A stretch of DNA of 64,000 nucleotides, taken from NCBI GenBank assembly GCA_022606135.1, contig JABYQN010000001.1, positions 4,278,001 through 4,342,000 on the forward strand. The letters are read 5' to 3'. The notes under the pieces were generated by a model. That model saw only the letters and a list, made by a program, of their open reading frames with translations. It did not search any database and was not told the origin of the DNA. The translations under genes were made by a program, and so were the position numbers. Positions 25,226-35,633 of this stretch are shown here, piece by piece. Source of the stretch: Fomes fomentarius. Taxonomy: Eukaryota; Basidiomycota; Agaricomycetes; Polyporales; Polyporaceae. Numbering within the stretch: the first letter of the stretch is position 1; each line of letters begins with the position of its first letter.

Positions 25226-27073
25226 CTAGCTGCCAGTCATGCCGGAAGAATATAAAACATACCCATTCACATCAGGACCTTGCGTCGTCGTGGAGAACGT
25301 TGGCTGATCAACAATCGGGTCCCCAGTGTGTGCCTCAAGTTTGCTTTGAGATTCCTCGGGCACACATATTGCTTCCAGATCTTCATTGCCAGCCCATATA
25401 GCCGCACGGCAGTTCAACCTCCCATAATCATTACGACTTGAGCTAGCCAGGCCGAGAGAAGGGTACACTTACATGGCTAGGACGGAGTTCGAGTATACTA
25501 CCCATACGCGCCTGTTCAGACCATACAAAACCTGCATGGACACTTCTGACACACCTTTAGTAGCCGGCATGGTCATAGCGATCCATATGAAGTTGTGGGG
25601 CTGGATGACCAGCTAGAAACGTTGGAGGGCATTCGCGTTGAGTATTCAGAGGCAACACAATGAGACTGCTGGATGCTTACGAAGATATCAATGGGTATGG
25701 TCGAGATCCTTTACACAAAGACATTGTCAGGAGATGTCCCGAGGTCAAAGGATATATCTCACGTCGTCATGGCAGCTGAACGGGAGGATGTAGAAAATGA
25801 GCTGTCTGTATATTCATGCGATGAAGAGAGCACAGGAGTGAAGACATACTCGCGATGATCGCATACAATGAGAGGGACTTCAGCATAGAATTGGTCCTGC
25901 GCAGCTTTGATGTCAGAAGAGAAGGCTACTGAGAAGTTCGGAGGGAGCCTGCACCGTTTGAAGGCTGTACGCCTGCTACGAAGAATGGCTACCAGAGCGC
26001 TCGTGAGAGAGCAGTCCACCACGATGATGACTCCAAAGGCCAGAAAGTTCAATCGGCTCTGCAGGAACACAAACCGTCAATCAACGTTTCACATACTGCC
26101 GTAGCATGGAAGCACGTACTAGATAATTGAAGGTGGAATCCTCGAAGGACCATTCCATGACCCTAGATGCGGCACATCAGCCAATGTACAGTCGAACAGA
26201 TCGAGGTGGGTTACATTGCAGCAGTAGTGACTATATAACTCGGGGATATAAGTACTGTCTGTTCACCGAATAAACCCGGTAAGGATAACTGACCGGCAAC
26301 CAGTGCTGTGTGCGTTCGTTGATCGTATCAATCAGCTATTCAGAGGTAGACGAAACCGCATGCCCTTACCCAGCTCTAGGAGCATCAGAAGAACCTACGA
26401 TCACAGTTCCAAGTAAGCGATGGTCGACCATGTCGTCCACAGTACGAAGCACTCACAATCGCAGCAGTGATCAAGGCTCGATATCGGATTCGAGCTATAT
26501 GCGACCGAACAGTGAGTCATATGAGCATGTTGAGACATGATGACTGTACCCAAGTATATGCGTCGCAGATAGAAGCTGTAATCCCTGTCAACTCAGACTG
26601 ATATCTACTATATGCTGATGATACGTCACCTCTAAGCGAGGATAAAAGTGGTGGCCTACAAACGCGTAAGTAATGCCTAGTCATCAGCAGCCGAACCAGA
26701 AACGCACCGTTGCTACTGGCAAGACCTATTATGGCGCATCACAGTGAGGTCTATACAGCATTTTACTACGCGCGGCGTCGGACGGAACTCACTCACTTTG
26801 AACGACCTACGATCAACTTGAGGACCACGGTGTCGGAGGGGTAGAGACGAGCGTAGCAGTACGTTTGGTGGACCGACAAGCCATACAATCTTGTCATAAC
26901 ATGTGCCGTCAGTCATAAGTGAAGACATCTCGATATATCCACACTTACATGAACGTCACGAACGTGCCCACTAGAATGGCACCATACGTCTCTTCAAAGG
27001 ACGGGATGATGATTGGATAAGGTTCGTCTAGAGGTGACAGACCCGCTGCCCCAAATGTCGAGGCCAGCTCCAT
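25226..27073 (-). CDS. DUF6534-type multi-spanning membrane protein, copy C
   Basis: Third tandem paralogue. Exon 1 (27073-26949) encodes MELASTFGAAGLSPLDEPYP and then FEETYGAILVGTFVTFM, ending in phase 2. Exon 2 reads LYGLSVHQTYCYARLYPSDT plus VVLKLI. SFYLRRIYL lies near 26570. FGVIIVVDCSLTSALVAILR with TAFKR occupies 25970-26040, the core of the DUF6534 domain. HNFIWIAMTMPATK is near 25580 and YSNSVLAM near 25490. The final exon LNCRAAIWAG ends at 25226 after an acidic, Thr/Ser-rich tail. Copies A-C share exon order, intron phase and strand, so they arose by tandem duplication. No internal stop was noticed in the exons read, but the short middle exons were not all joined. Confidence 0.6.
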
Positions 27074-27127
27074 GAAAAGTGTAGAGAGACTAGGAGGGGC
27101 GCAGAATGACATTCACTCATATTTGGC

Positions 27128-27136
27128 TTATATAGA
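27128..27136 (-). promoter_or_regulatory. TATA box of DUF6534 copy C
   Basis: CTATATAAG on the minus strand about 55 bases before the ATG at 27073, the same spacing as in copy A. Confidence 0.5.
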
Positions 27137-27827
27137 CCCGACCATAGCTGTCATTGTTGATGTGTCGGAGAGGCAACACTGCTGATTGATAATTTGATGT
27201 TGTGGGTGGAAGTAATAAGAAGCTACTGTTATGTCAAGGAAGTTACTAAGGTACGAACGATAGATATCTGTTGGTTGATATGCTGCACGACACGGATCTG
27301 AAAGCTTGTACATCCTAGATAGTATGGGTACTCACTCCGACCAAGCAATTCTAGTGTAGCTCACGCTCTGATTGTCCAGAGCACACTGCTGGCTAGGTGT
27401 TCGGCGTCGGATCGTGAATGAGGTAAGAAAGTGCCGGATGTCGATGAACGCTCTTATCGTCAGATCGAGGTTGCTTGATGTAATTCCGTTGCGCCTTGTG
27501 AGACTGACCGACAGTTTCGAACCGCATGGTGAAGTCACTCGCATAAGTATAGCCTTAGGATTCGTCAGATCCTTGGCAATTATTGAAGCGTCAGAAAGAT
27601 GGATCGCACAGGCTATCCCATTCGTGGGGAGGACGTCGGGAGGAGAACCGATGCGGGTTAAGAGCGTACAAGCGAAGAGATAAGGTTTCATTCAGCACAT
27701 TAGGACGGTGAATGTAATAGAACAATCGTGAGCTAGACCAGGGTATACAATACAGTGATAGGTTATGAGAGCGATCGTCAGCAGTTCATCCAGAGTCATG
27801 AGCAACAACTCAACAGCGATATATCAA
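27137..27827. other. Intergenic region with an unexplained open frame
   Basis: Between copy C and the kinase-like gene. A 119-codon minus-strand frame (27332-27691) runs into a GTGAGTA donor-like site at its 3' end, so it may be an exon of an unrecognised gene; its product has no known motif. The plus strand is also open here for 103 codons, which weakens the case for either. Confidence 0.3.
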
Positions 27828-29662
27828 TCAAAGTTCGAACCATCCAGCGCCGGCCATCTCCTCTGCTAGCCCAGCCCATCCCTTTCGCCTCGCCTTCCTG
27901 CCTGCGAGTTCTGTGGCGAACCTATATTCCATCGCGGAAGGTCAGCATTGTTAGTCGACGCCGAAGTAGGCGCAAACAAAGCGGACAGAAACATACCTCA
28001 AGCATTCCTCAAGCCTCCACCGCCCCTTCTGACTGTCAGCATCCACTACTGTGCCGTCGCCCTTCGCGGACGGAGTATACGGCTCGCCAGGGAGCAGCCG
28101 TCTGCTCAGCGCCCACATCATCCCCGCAACAAACGCGTCCTGGGCTCCCACCTCATCCACAATCTCGCTCGGCGCCGGCGGCGGACGTCTCGGCGCGTCC
28201 AACACTGGACGAACCCCGCCCCATGGCCGGCAATCTGCGTCCCATCCGAATCTGACGACGAGTCCTCGTCCTCGTCTCGACGAAACGCAGCCCGCTTGCC
28301 GTTCTTTGCGCGCCCCTGCTGCTTCTGCTTCTGCTTCTGGATTGCCCTCTCCCTCTGATTGCGGATGTCCTCCTGCGAGGGGAGACGTCTCGCGGCGGAC
28401 GAGCTCGAGCCTGAACCAGAACCAAAGCCGAGGAGGTCGGCGGTGAACATACTCGATGATTCGGTCTCGTGACCAGCGCCGGCCCAGAAGTCACTGCCGG
28501 TGCGCACGGACTGGACATCGAGGTCCTCCATATGTGCTGCTGGGCTACGTCTGGCGGCAGAGTCGGTGGCGGGAGAGGGGATGGGTGGGACGTTAGGCTC
28601 TACCCAGCCGGAAGACTGGAAGTATTCCCGGGTAGGGACAGAGAGCACGGCCGCGCCCTCCTCGCCCCAATGCGCGACTAGAAGTGCGTGTGGAGGTGCG
28701 ATGTTCGTGAGCGAAAGGAGAAAGGCGCGTGGAGAGGAGGCGTATTGAGGTGAGTGCGCTCGGGCGTAGTGTTTGTTCAAAAAGAGAACGTCCGCGTGTG
28801 GAATGAGCTGCATAGCAAGTTAGAGCAGGACAAGATGGAAGTGAACAGTCATACCGCTTCCACACCTTGACGCGCTCGTCGTCCGACGTCAAGGCTAAAT
28901 ACACAGTGACTACGCCATTTGCGTTCGCGCGCCAGTCCGTCCAGGCCCATAATGTTGCTCAGGGTAGTCTTGACTGAACGACCTTCAAAATGAATCCAGT
29001 CGATAGGTGCAGGGCTATTTATCACGGCACGTCCTGAAGGGGCTGCGGTCTGGTTTGACATGGATGGACGGGGCTGTCCTGGAGTATTGGAGCCTGGCGT
29101 TTGTTGCGCGCCTGTGGGAGTCGAAGGTAGGGAGGGGGTGAGATATGCATAGTTCTCCGGGACGAGCAGCGGGCCTGTAAGAGAGATGAACTCCTCGTGT
29201 GTTATGTCCGGCAAGGGGTTGTTATTGATCACGGCACGACTGTCGGTATCATCTGCTCTGACTGTTATTCCCGGTAGGTGCGCCAGGGACAGAGCCGCTA
29301 CATACCCGCATGCAAGACCCACGCACTCGGCACACCAGCTTCTGGCCAGATCTTGCAATGCCGAGTGCTCACCCGCTCCTGCTCCAACTCAGCGATAATT
29401 CTCTGCCCCTCTTCGTTCCCACCGAGAGGGGCGACAAGCACGGCGTCGACTGCAGGAAATTGGGCAATGATTGAGAGACATGTGCTAGCAGAGCCCCCCG
29501 GACGTGCGTAACGGAATGTGCGCGAACAACAGAGTTAGGCTCGGGATGGGTGGGCAGGCCAAGGTTGTTCGTGACGAATAACGTGCCGGACGCGACTACG
29601 CGGAGAGGTCGCTGAGTAGTCGCGCCTCCGGAGTCCTGGGTGTCGCGGCGAAGACGGGCCAT
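27828..29662 (-). CDS. PfkB / ketohexokinase-like sugar kinase with apparent frameshifts
   Basis: PfkB-family carbohydrate kinase, closest in layout to ketohexokinase. The N-terminal strand ASGTLFVTNNLGLP and the motif AHSVTHVRG (family RGG-S/N-AS) are followed by FPAVDAVLVAPLGGN, DWIHFEGRSVKTTL, FSLDVGRRARQGVEA, HADVLFLNKHYARAH, LLVAHWGEEGAAVL, and near the end VDEVGAQDAFVAGMMW, which holds the catalytic Asp. The last exon ends AEEMAGAGWFEL at 27828. The frame breaks once at 29496-29501, where six Gs stand where seven would keep RGGSAS in frame. A second discontinuity near 28200-28230 precedes the catalytic motif; an alternative is a 250-base intron starting at the GTATGT near 28450. Between catalytic blocks lies a long Ser/Gln/Lys-rich insert. 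Start at 29662 has a good ATG context. Divergent from the FCP1-like gene. Confidence 0.65.
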
Positions 29663-30198
29663 GAGGCGGGAGAAGGAATAAGGAGCCACGCCGTCTGACG
29701 CGTCACAGACAACGCCGTCGTTGTCGCTGTCGCGGACAGCGTCGAGGGTGGCGGGTCCAGTGGCGGGAACGGGCCGCTCGAGGTGGACGCGACTCGTGAC
29801 ACCGTGTGACACCCAGCACGCGGGCGCGCGTCGTGCACACCTGGGTCCTGGTGCACAACACTCCAGCAGCGCGACTTTCCAGCCTGCGTGTTCATTCTGA
29901 ATTTGAAGGCTCTCGGGTTCTCAACGCTGCTCACATTCACCCGTTCGTCTCTTTGCCGCCCTCGGCGGGCTTTCGCCGTCATGAAAAGACACCGATACGA
30001 AGCGTCGCTCCTCGCTCGGCACGGCGTCCCCTTTAAGCCTGTTTCCGGCGCATACAGCGAGGGTGAGCCCTCTCAACGGCCACCCTGGTCTCACCACGGT
30101 CAGTCCACCTACACCCAGCGCGATGACTGTCAACCCATCTTCAAGTAGAACGCTCTTACCACCCAGCTCCGAGGTCTCCACCGCGAGCTCCGAGAGCC
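29663..30198. promoter_or_regulatory. Divergent intergenic region, kinase-like and FCP1-like genes
   Basis: 536 bases between the two opposing start codons, so it must carry both promoters. No TATA box stands out. Open frames in it are extensions or shadows. Confidence 0.4.
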
Positions 30199-31826
30199 AT
30201 GCTTGCACAGTCGCGCGCAGTCACACCCCCTCCCCCGAATGCTCCATCGGAGGAGTACATCGCGTTAGCAGAACATGGTCCCGCGAGATTGAAAGACCCG
30301 CACTCGCGGAGGAAACTCTTAGTGCTAGATCTCAACGGTACCCTCCTGCATCGTTCCCCAAACAATGCCGCTCGGGTCAAGTATCATGAGCGTGCGCGCG
30401 ACTCGAATGGCAGACCGCTGCCCCGTCTAAGGCCAGTCCACCCGCGGCCCTATATGCCGGCGTTCAGGTCCTATCTGTTTGCTTCGCAGACGAAGGCTTG
30501 GCTGGATGTGATGGTCTGGTCATCGGCACAACCGCACAGTGTTGGAGACATGGTGGACAAGTGCTTTGGAGAGCACAGGGAGAAGCTGGTTGCTGTGTGG
30601 GCACGAGACACTCTCGGGCTCTCAAATGAACACTACTGTGAGTGCCCTTCTTCCTCCTCGTTTGACTATCTCCCGACGTAAATGCAGTCCAGAAGGTGCA
30701 GACGGTGAAAGATCTTGCCAAGCCATGGTCTCTTCTTCCGCCCCAATCAGCCCCTCATTCTTCTCCTCATTCTTCAACCGCTAGCACCCCGCGAACTTCT
30801 CCCGAGCCATCAAGTCCTTCCAAACCCAGCGATGACAGCCTCTCCAGTCCAACTACCAAGACCAGCCCGCAGTCACACTCCGCGCTGACGACACTTCTCC
30901 TGGACGATTCTCCTCGCAAGGCCGAACTTCAGCCTTTCAATCATGTCTGTATTGGGGAATACACAGGAGAATTGCGCGTGAAGGACCTCGAGAGTCTGCA
31001 GAAGGAGCATGACTGGAACGTCGCACGAGAAGCCCGTCAACAGCTCGACTCGCTCATGGCAGAACCAGACGCCGCGCCAGCAGACCTGTCCGCCCTGTCT
31101 GCAGATGCGCATCATTCGCCCCATGAGCCCAATGGTGCAGCCTGGACTGAAGGGGCCGACACTGCGGAAGGTGCATCTCCCGATGATGCACATCCCGCCA
31201 ATCAAGAATCGTCCAAGAAGCGCAAGCGGAAGGGGAAGAAGCTCCAGAAACGCGCTGCGCTACTTGAACAGTTGGGAGAGGGGAGCATACCTGAAGTCTC
31301 GTACGACAAGACACTCCTAGCAGTTGTCGGGGTGCTCGACGAAATCAAGGCGCAGGCTAACGTTGCTGCCTGGATTCGCTCAGGAGGGCTATGGGGTCCC
31401 CGTAGCCCACCCACAACACGATCCCCCAAGCTACAGATCGTGGCAGAGGAGTCCGTTCCCCCATCGGGGGACCCAGCTGCCATGGTAGAGGGGGAAGACG
31501 GTGCTCAGTCAGATGATAGCACCCTATCTGTTGATAAGGGCCATCGAGCTGGTAGCCCTGAGAGCGGGAAGACGCGAAAGCGGGAGAGGAAACGGAGACG
31601 CATTAGTGCAGATGAAGACGTTGCCATGAATGGGAACGACGACGACACCGCTGTGCCAGTATCATCGCTGCCCGACGGTCAGGAGGTGGCGGAGTCCAAG
31701 CCAGATGAAGAGCAGGTGCAGAAGATGTGGTTTGAAGACCCTGAGGTGATCGCGTACTGGGTCGCGCGAGGTGCGAAGGCACTGGACCAATTGGGTATTC
31801 CTGTCGAGCATGGTTTGGAGCGGTAG
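30199..31826 (+). CDS. FCP1/NIF-domain HAD-family protein
   Basis: Exon 1 (30199-30637) and exon 2 (30688-31826) join in phase across a 50-base intron to give about 525 residues. The N-terminal half is an FCP1/NLI-interacting-factor (HAD-superfamily) domain: LLVLDLNGTLLHRSP carries the nucleophile Asp of the DxDGT/V motif, RPYMPAFRSYLF and VMVWSSAQPHSV follow (the conserved Ser/Thr motif), then WARDTLGL and the join FQKVQTVKDLAKPW. The second Asp of DxDGT is Asn here (DLNGT). That residue is the general acid/base in HAD phosphatases, so activity may be changed, although the same variant may be usual in this fungal subfamily. The C-terminal half is acidic and disordered with basic clusters (KKRKRKGKK, TRKRERKRRR) that could act as nuclear localisation signals, and ends in a short conserved-looking segment. 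Probable nuclear phosphatase-like protein. Confidence 0.75.
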
Positions 31827-32135
31827 AGATTCGTCATGGTTGTGAGTGTATTGCTCTGGGCTCTGGAGATAGTTTGTCTGTGCGGGTGCTGACACTTGTT
31901 TCCAGCATGTTGTGGCTGTGTTGGTTGATTTCTTGTGCTTGGTGTGGACTCTGTCGTGCTGCTCAGTGCTTTGCCAGATGCTATCCGTTGCGACTCAGTA
32001 GTGATCTCGTGTGTAGATACTTTCACATATGTGGGTTATCGTGGTGAGGCCTCATTCCAGAGCGTTCTACAATCTTCTGACAATGCCCTCATGATGCGCC
32101 CTGGCGTTTGAAGCTAGAGCAACACCCCTACTCCG
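31827..32135. other. Convergent 3' intergenic region
   Basis: 309 bases between two converging genes; T-rich on the plus strand just after the FCP1-like stop. Nothing else recognised. Confidence 0.4.
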
Positions 32136-33178
32136 TCAGGCGTGCAGAATGTCGGGCACCCAGAATGCGCCCTTCGCGCCCCCAGACAACTTCGCGTTCT
32201 CCTGTGACACATACCAGCCGATCATTGTGAACAGCAACGTTCTCGTATGGCTTCGCCCCGGCGGCGACATGCTGCAAGTGCTACCAGTTTACGTGGACGT
32301 CGTGTGCCACAAGGGACAAGGTAGATGATCATGCCCCTTTCGGAGTTTGACCGTTTTGGTATTCGGCACTCCAACTGAATAGTTTGGCGGAACAGGTGAG
32401 CAATTCTGCGCCTAGTGCGGGGGAATTGCCCGTTGTGAAGGTAGCAAAGGTATCTCTCCAGACACACAGCGGAGGTGTAGGCGGTAGCACTCCGCTGCAA
32501 TGTCCCTCAGACTCTGGATACTGAGATTGTAATGCCTGCACGGCACAGTACGGCGCTCCTTCGGGCGGATACGGCCGCCAGTACGACGGTGCGTCCGCAA
32601 GCGATGACGGGCAGGCAGGTGGAATACCTATCGAATCTTGTACAGGTGTCACATCGGACACGATGCTCACAGCTTCCTTCCAATCTGCAGGCAGCCTTCA
32701 GGATATCACTGGCGCTGGCAATGCGAAGGCGTCTCGAGCGCGGACCCTGTTCAGCCTTCCTTGGCTAATCATAGACCCTGCACCAGGCGGGCGGAGATGT
32801 CAACTCCCGTATGCCCGTGTGTTCATGAGGAAGCTCCGACTAATTGTGTGGTCCTGATTCCACAGGCAGCTGTTCGTCGCTGTTGACGAGTCTTCCGGGA
32901 TGTACGCCGCAGCGGTCTAACGACATACGGTGATAGGTATCGCTCCGATGACCAAGAGTGTCCAGGTCAACGGGTAGTTGGGTCGACGGATACCGACGAG
33001 GTCACGGCGCCAGCGCCCGTCCATATCCGACCCACTCACTTCCGCAGTCGTCCACGGTTACACAGAGGTCGCACAGCAAACCGACGAACACGGAGAATGC
33101 TAGCCCGAGGGCCTTGGTAAATCGGAGCGCTGCTCTTCCCCTGGTCGCTATGCTGTCTCCAACAAGACGGGCAGGCAT
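32136..33178 (-). CDS. Hypothetical membrane protein, about four helices
   Basis: Not a named family. Exon 1 starts MPARLVGDSIATRGRAALRF followed by a hydrophobic helix (TKALGLAFSVFVGLLCDLCV). After a frame change, the sequence continues WRRDLVGIRRPNYPLTW and TLLVIGAIPIT (second helix). A middle segment around 32450-32620 is Pro/Cys-rich (IPPACPSSLADAPSYW, CAVQALQSQYPESEGHC) and looks extracytoplasmic with paired cysteines. The last exon reads LLFTMIGWYVSQENAKLSGG and ends WVPDILHA at 32136. The shift between the first two segments near 33035-33060 needs either a one-base indel or an implausibly short 25-base intron, so the gene may be damaged. Its start lies only 79 bases from the divergent start of DUF6534 copy D. 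Confidence 0.45.
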
Positions 33179-33204
33179 AATCGATCGCAGCCTTTATGTG
33201 TATG

Positions 33205-33213
33205 CTATATATA
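33205..33213 (+). promoter_or_regulatory. TATA box of DUF6534 copy D
   Basis: CTATATATAC about 50 bases before the ATG at 33258. It lies within the 79-base gap shared with the opposing membrane-protein gene. Confidence 0.55.
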
Positions 33214-33257
33214 CTGGTCCGTGTACGGTACGCAGTTCAAACACTGTACATTGAAAT

Positions 33258-35331
33258 ATGGAGCTAATGTCGAAACCAGGAGCAGTGGCCTTGTCCCCAC
33301 TATCCATCCCCGATTCGATCCCGCCTTTCGATGAGCTCTATGGAGCGCTTCTCATTGGTACATTCATCACGCTCATGTGAGTTCGGATATATTGCGCCGA
33401 TAAACCATTCATGAATGTCTGCTCACTTCTACGACAAGGTTATATGGCCTGACGGTGCACCAGACATATCGTTACGTCTGTCTCTATCCCTCGGACGTTC
33501 TGGTTCTGAAGTTTATCGTGCGCATCAGTCATTCTTCCGAGGAGCTGTAATGCTGATCATGACTGTCGGGGCAGGCATTTGGACTATTGTGCGTAGATGT
33601 TTGGCTCCGTAATCATCGCCTCGTCTCATGAAGGACACAGCTTCACTGATACAATACACTGCGCATTCCTGGTACACATAGTGTAGGCACGACTCCGTTC
33701 GTCGTACGTGGTTGTTGATGTCTTGTAGTTATCACTATCTCGTGAATGACCATATGGATCCCCTGGACCTCTTCAACGTCAGCTGGTGAGCATATCTCGC
33801 CTGTTCTATGCGGCGTTGCTCGACTCACGGTTTACATATTGAGGTCCTTGAAAGTGAGTACTAGAGCGGCTGAAATGTGGTGATGTGAAGCCTGAATATA
33901 TATACAGACCTTGCCTTTAGTCACGGTCAGTCTGCTGTCTCTGGATGATAGGCGGTACATGTCTCACGCGCTCGCAGGGTACCACCATGATCCTGGCTCA
34001 GAGGTGAGAAACCATCTTTCTATCTTTGCTCCAGAGGACGCCTGGTTGACTACGAGGATTACAGCTTCTATTTGCGACGCATATACCTTAGTACAAATCT
34101 CCACTACTCATCTCCAGTCGTCGATCTCACAGTTCTGTCTCCTTGCGGCTTATAGCAAGCCGGGATCGGGCCTTGATTTGTGCTACGATCGTGAGTTGTC
34201 TTCATACAGGCGGACGACTTTCGCTTAACAACTCTCATGGCGTGTGGTCGTAGGGCTGTCTCATGCTCATAGAACTTGGTATGAACGTCTGGATCTGTTT
34301 GAATACCGGTTGAATGACGCCTCGATGCATGTAGGACTGATTGCTGGTCAGTCGATTACCTATTTGCTTGCAGCAAGACCGTACTGATAGGGTTTGATCA
34401 GCCACCACCGCTTCAACGTACTGTATACCACACTATTGCATCGCTTCAAACTGATGGGTGTGTCGTATACAGCATCATGCAGAAGTCTTTCACGCAGACC
34501 TGGTATATCTTCGTAGGTACCTGGGTGTTCCTCGAATTGTAACGTCTACTGATGATTGTATATAATTCTTCAGCGCTTTCTCAACTCAGCTGGCTATGGT
34601 TCCGCCATACTCGTAGACGTCACCTTGACTGGAGCCCTGGTAGCCATTCTGCGTAGCAGACACACGGCTCTGCAGCGGTGCAGTCTTCACCCTTCTGTCC
34701 GTGTTGTCTATCTATTGCTGAGGTGAAGAATTTGCAGGACGAATAATCTACTGGACTCGCTCGCACTGTATGCGGTCGTCGCTAGTATGTCCGCATGACG
34801 TTGATGCCGGGGCAGACATTGACGATTTTGCTGTCTTATTTAGCTGTTTTGACAACGTGATGCCAAGCCTTTACCCTTTCAGACACCCGATTCATGTCTT
34901 TCTTTCTGTGAATTAGGATCTCAACAGTCCCCATCTCGGTTATGGTAAGTCAGTCAATGACCTTGATATTTTCCATGAGCAGGTGTTGACTCACACTCGA
35001 AGACTCTGATGATGCCTCACAACTTCATATGGATCGCCATGACCATGCCGGCTACCAAAGGTGCGCCTGATATTTCCAGTGCTTGGAGTGTCTGACATGC
35101 TCACTGGCAGTCTATTCGAACTCCGTCCTGGCTATGTAAGTGCTTCCCTCACTTGTACCAGACGTATCGTTTCAACAATGTCCTCGCGAAAGGTTGAACT
35201 GTCGTTCTTCTCTACGAAGCGTCGGAGGGGATGTAGCAGCAGTATGCATATCCGTCGGAGCAGGACCTAGTGCCACTGCACCGCCTGCACTACACGCGAG
35301 AGAGCTGGTTATGAGTCAATCAACGGTGTGA
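33258..35331 (+). CDS. DUF6534-type multi-spanning membrane protein, copy D
   Basis: Inverted paralogue of copies A-C and the best resolved. Exon 1 (33258-33376) encodes MELMSKPGAVALSPLSIPDS and DELYGALLIGTFITLM with a phase-2 GTGAGT donor. Exon 2 reads LYGLTVHQTYRYVCLYPSDV and LVLKFI. Then come DTASLIQYTAHSWYT, YHYLVNDHMDPLDLFNVSW, SFYLRRIYL (near 34065), GYGSAILVDVTLTGALVAIL with the basic loop RSRHTALQRC (34590-34685), RTNNLLDSLALYAVV (near 34740), MPHNFIWIAMTMPATK (near 35020), VYSNSVLAM (near 35110), and the last exon LNCRSSLRSVGGDVAAV ending at 35331. The blocks follow the usual DUF6534 order with about ten 45-150 base introns. Predicted plasma- or endomembrane seven-helix protein; function unknown. 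Confidence 0.65.
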
Positions 35332-35633
35332 ACTCATGGACTAGTGCTGAGGTGGCCGAGTACGTTGGCAGTCGTTCCACATCGAGCGGCCACTGGCGCT
35401 GACAAACCCTATTCTATAGCGAAACTCTCCGGAGGTCGGGTTGTGAGGCATTCTTGAATCTCTTGCGCGTTGAAGATATTACTCCCTTTCCGTCACCGGG
35501 GTGCGCGATGTGGCTTGTGCAGAGTTGCATCATATAGATCGGCAATTGCTCACTTCGAGCCTATCCTATACTACTACTAGAGGCCTGCAGACAGACCACA
35601 ATGACGACGTAATGTATATCGAGATCTGCATAT

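Noticed and set aside
27505..27530. GGTTCGAAAC on the minus strand, like a tRNA T-loop
   Set aside because: No cloverleaf can be built around it.
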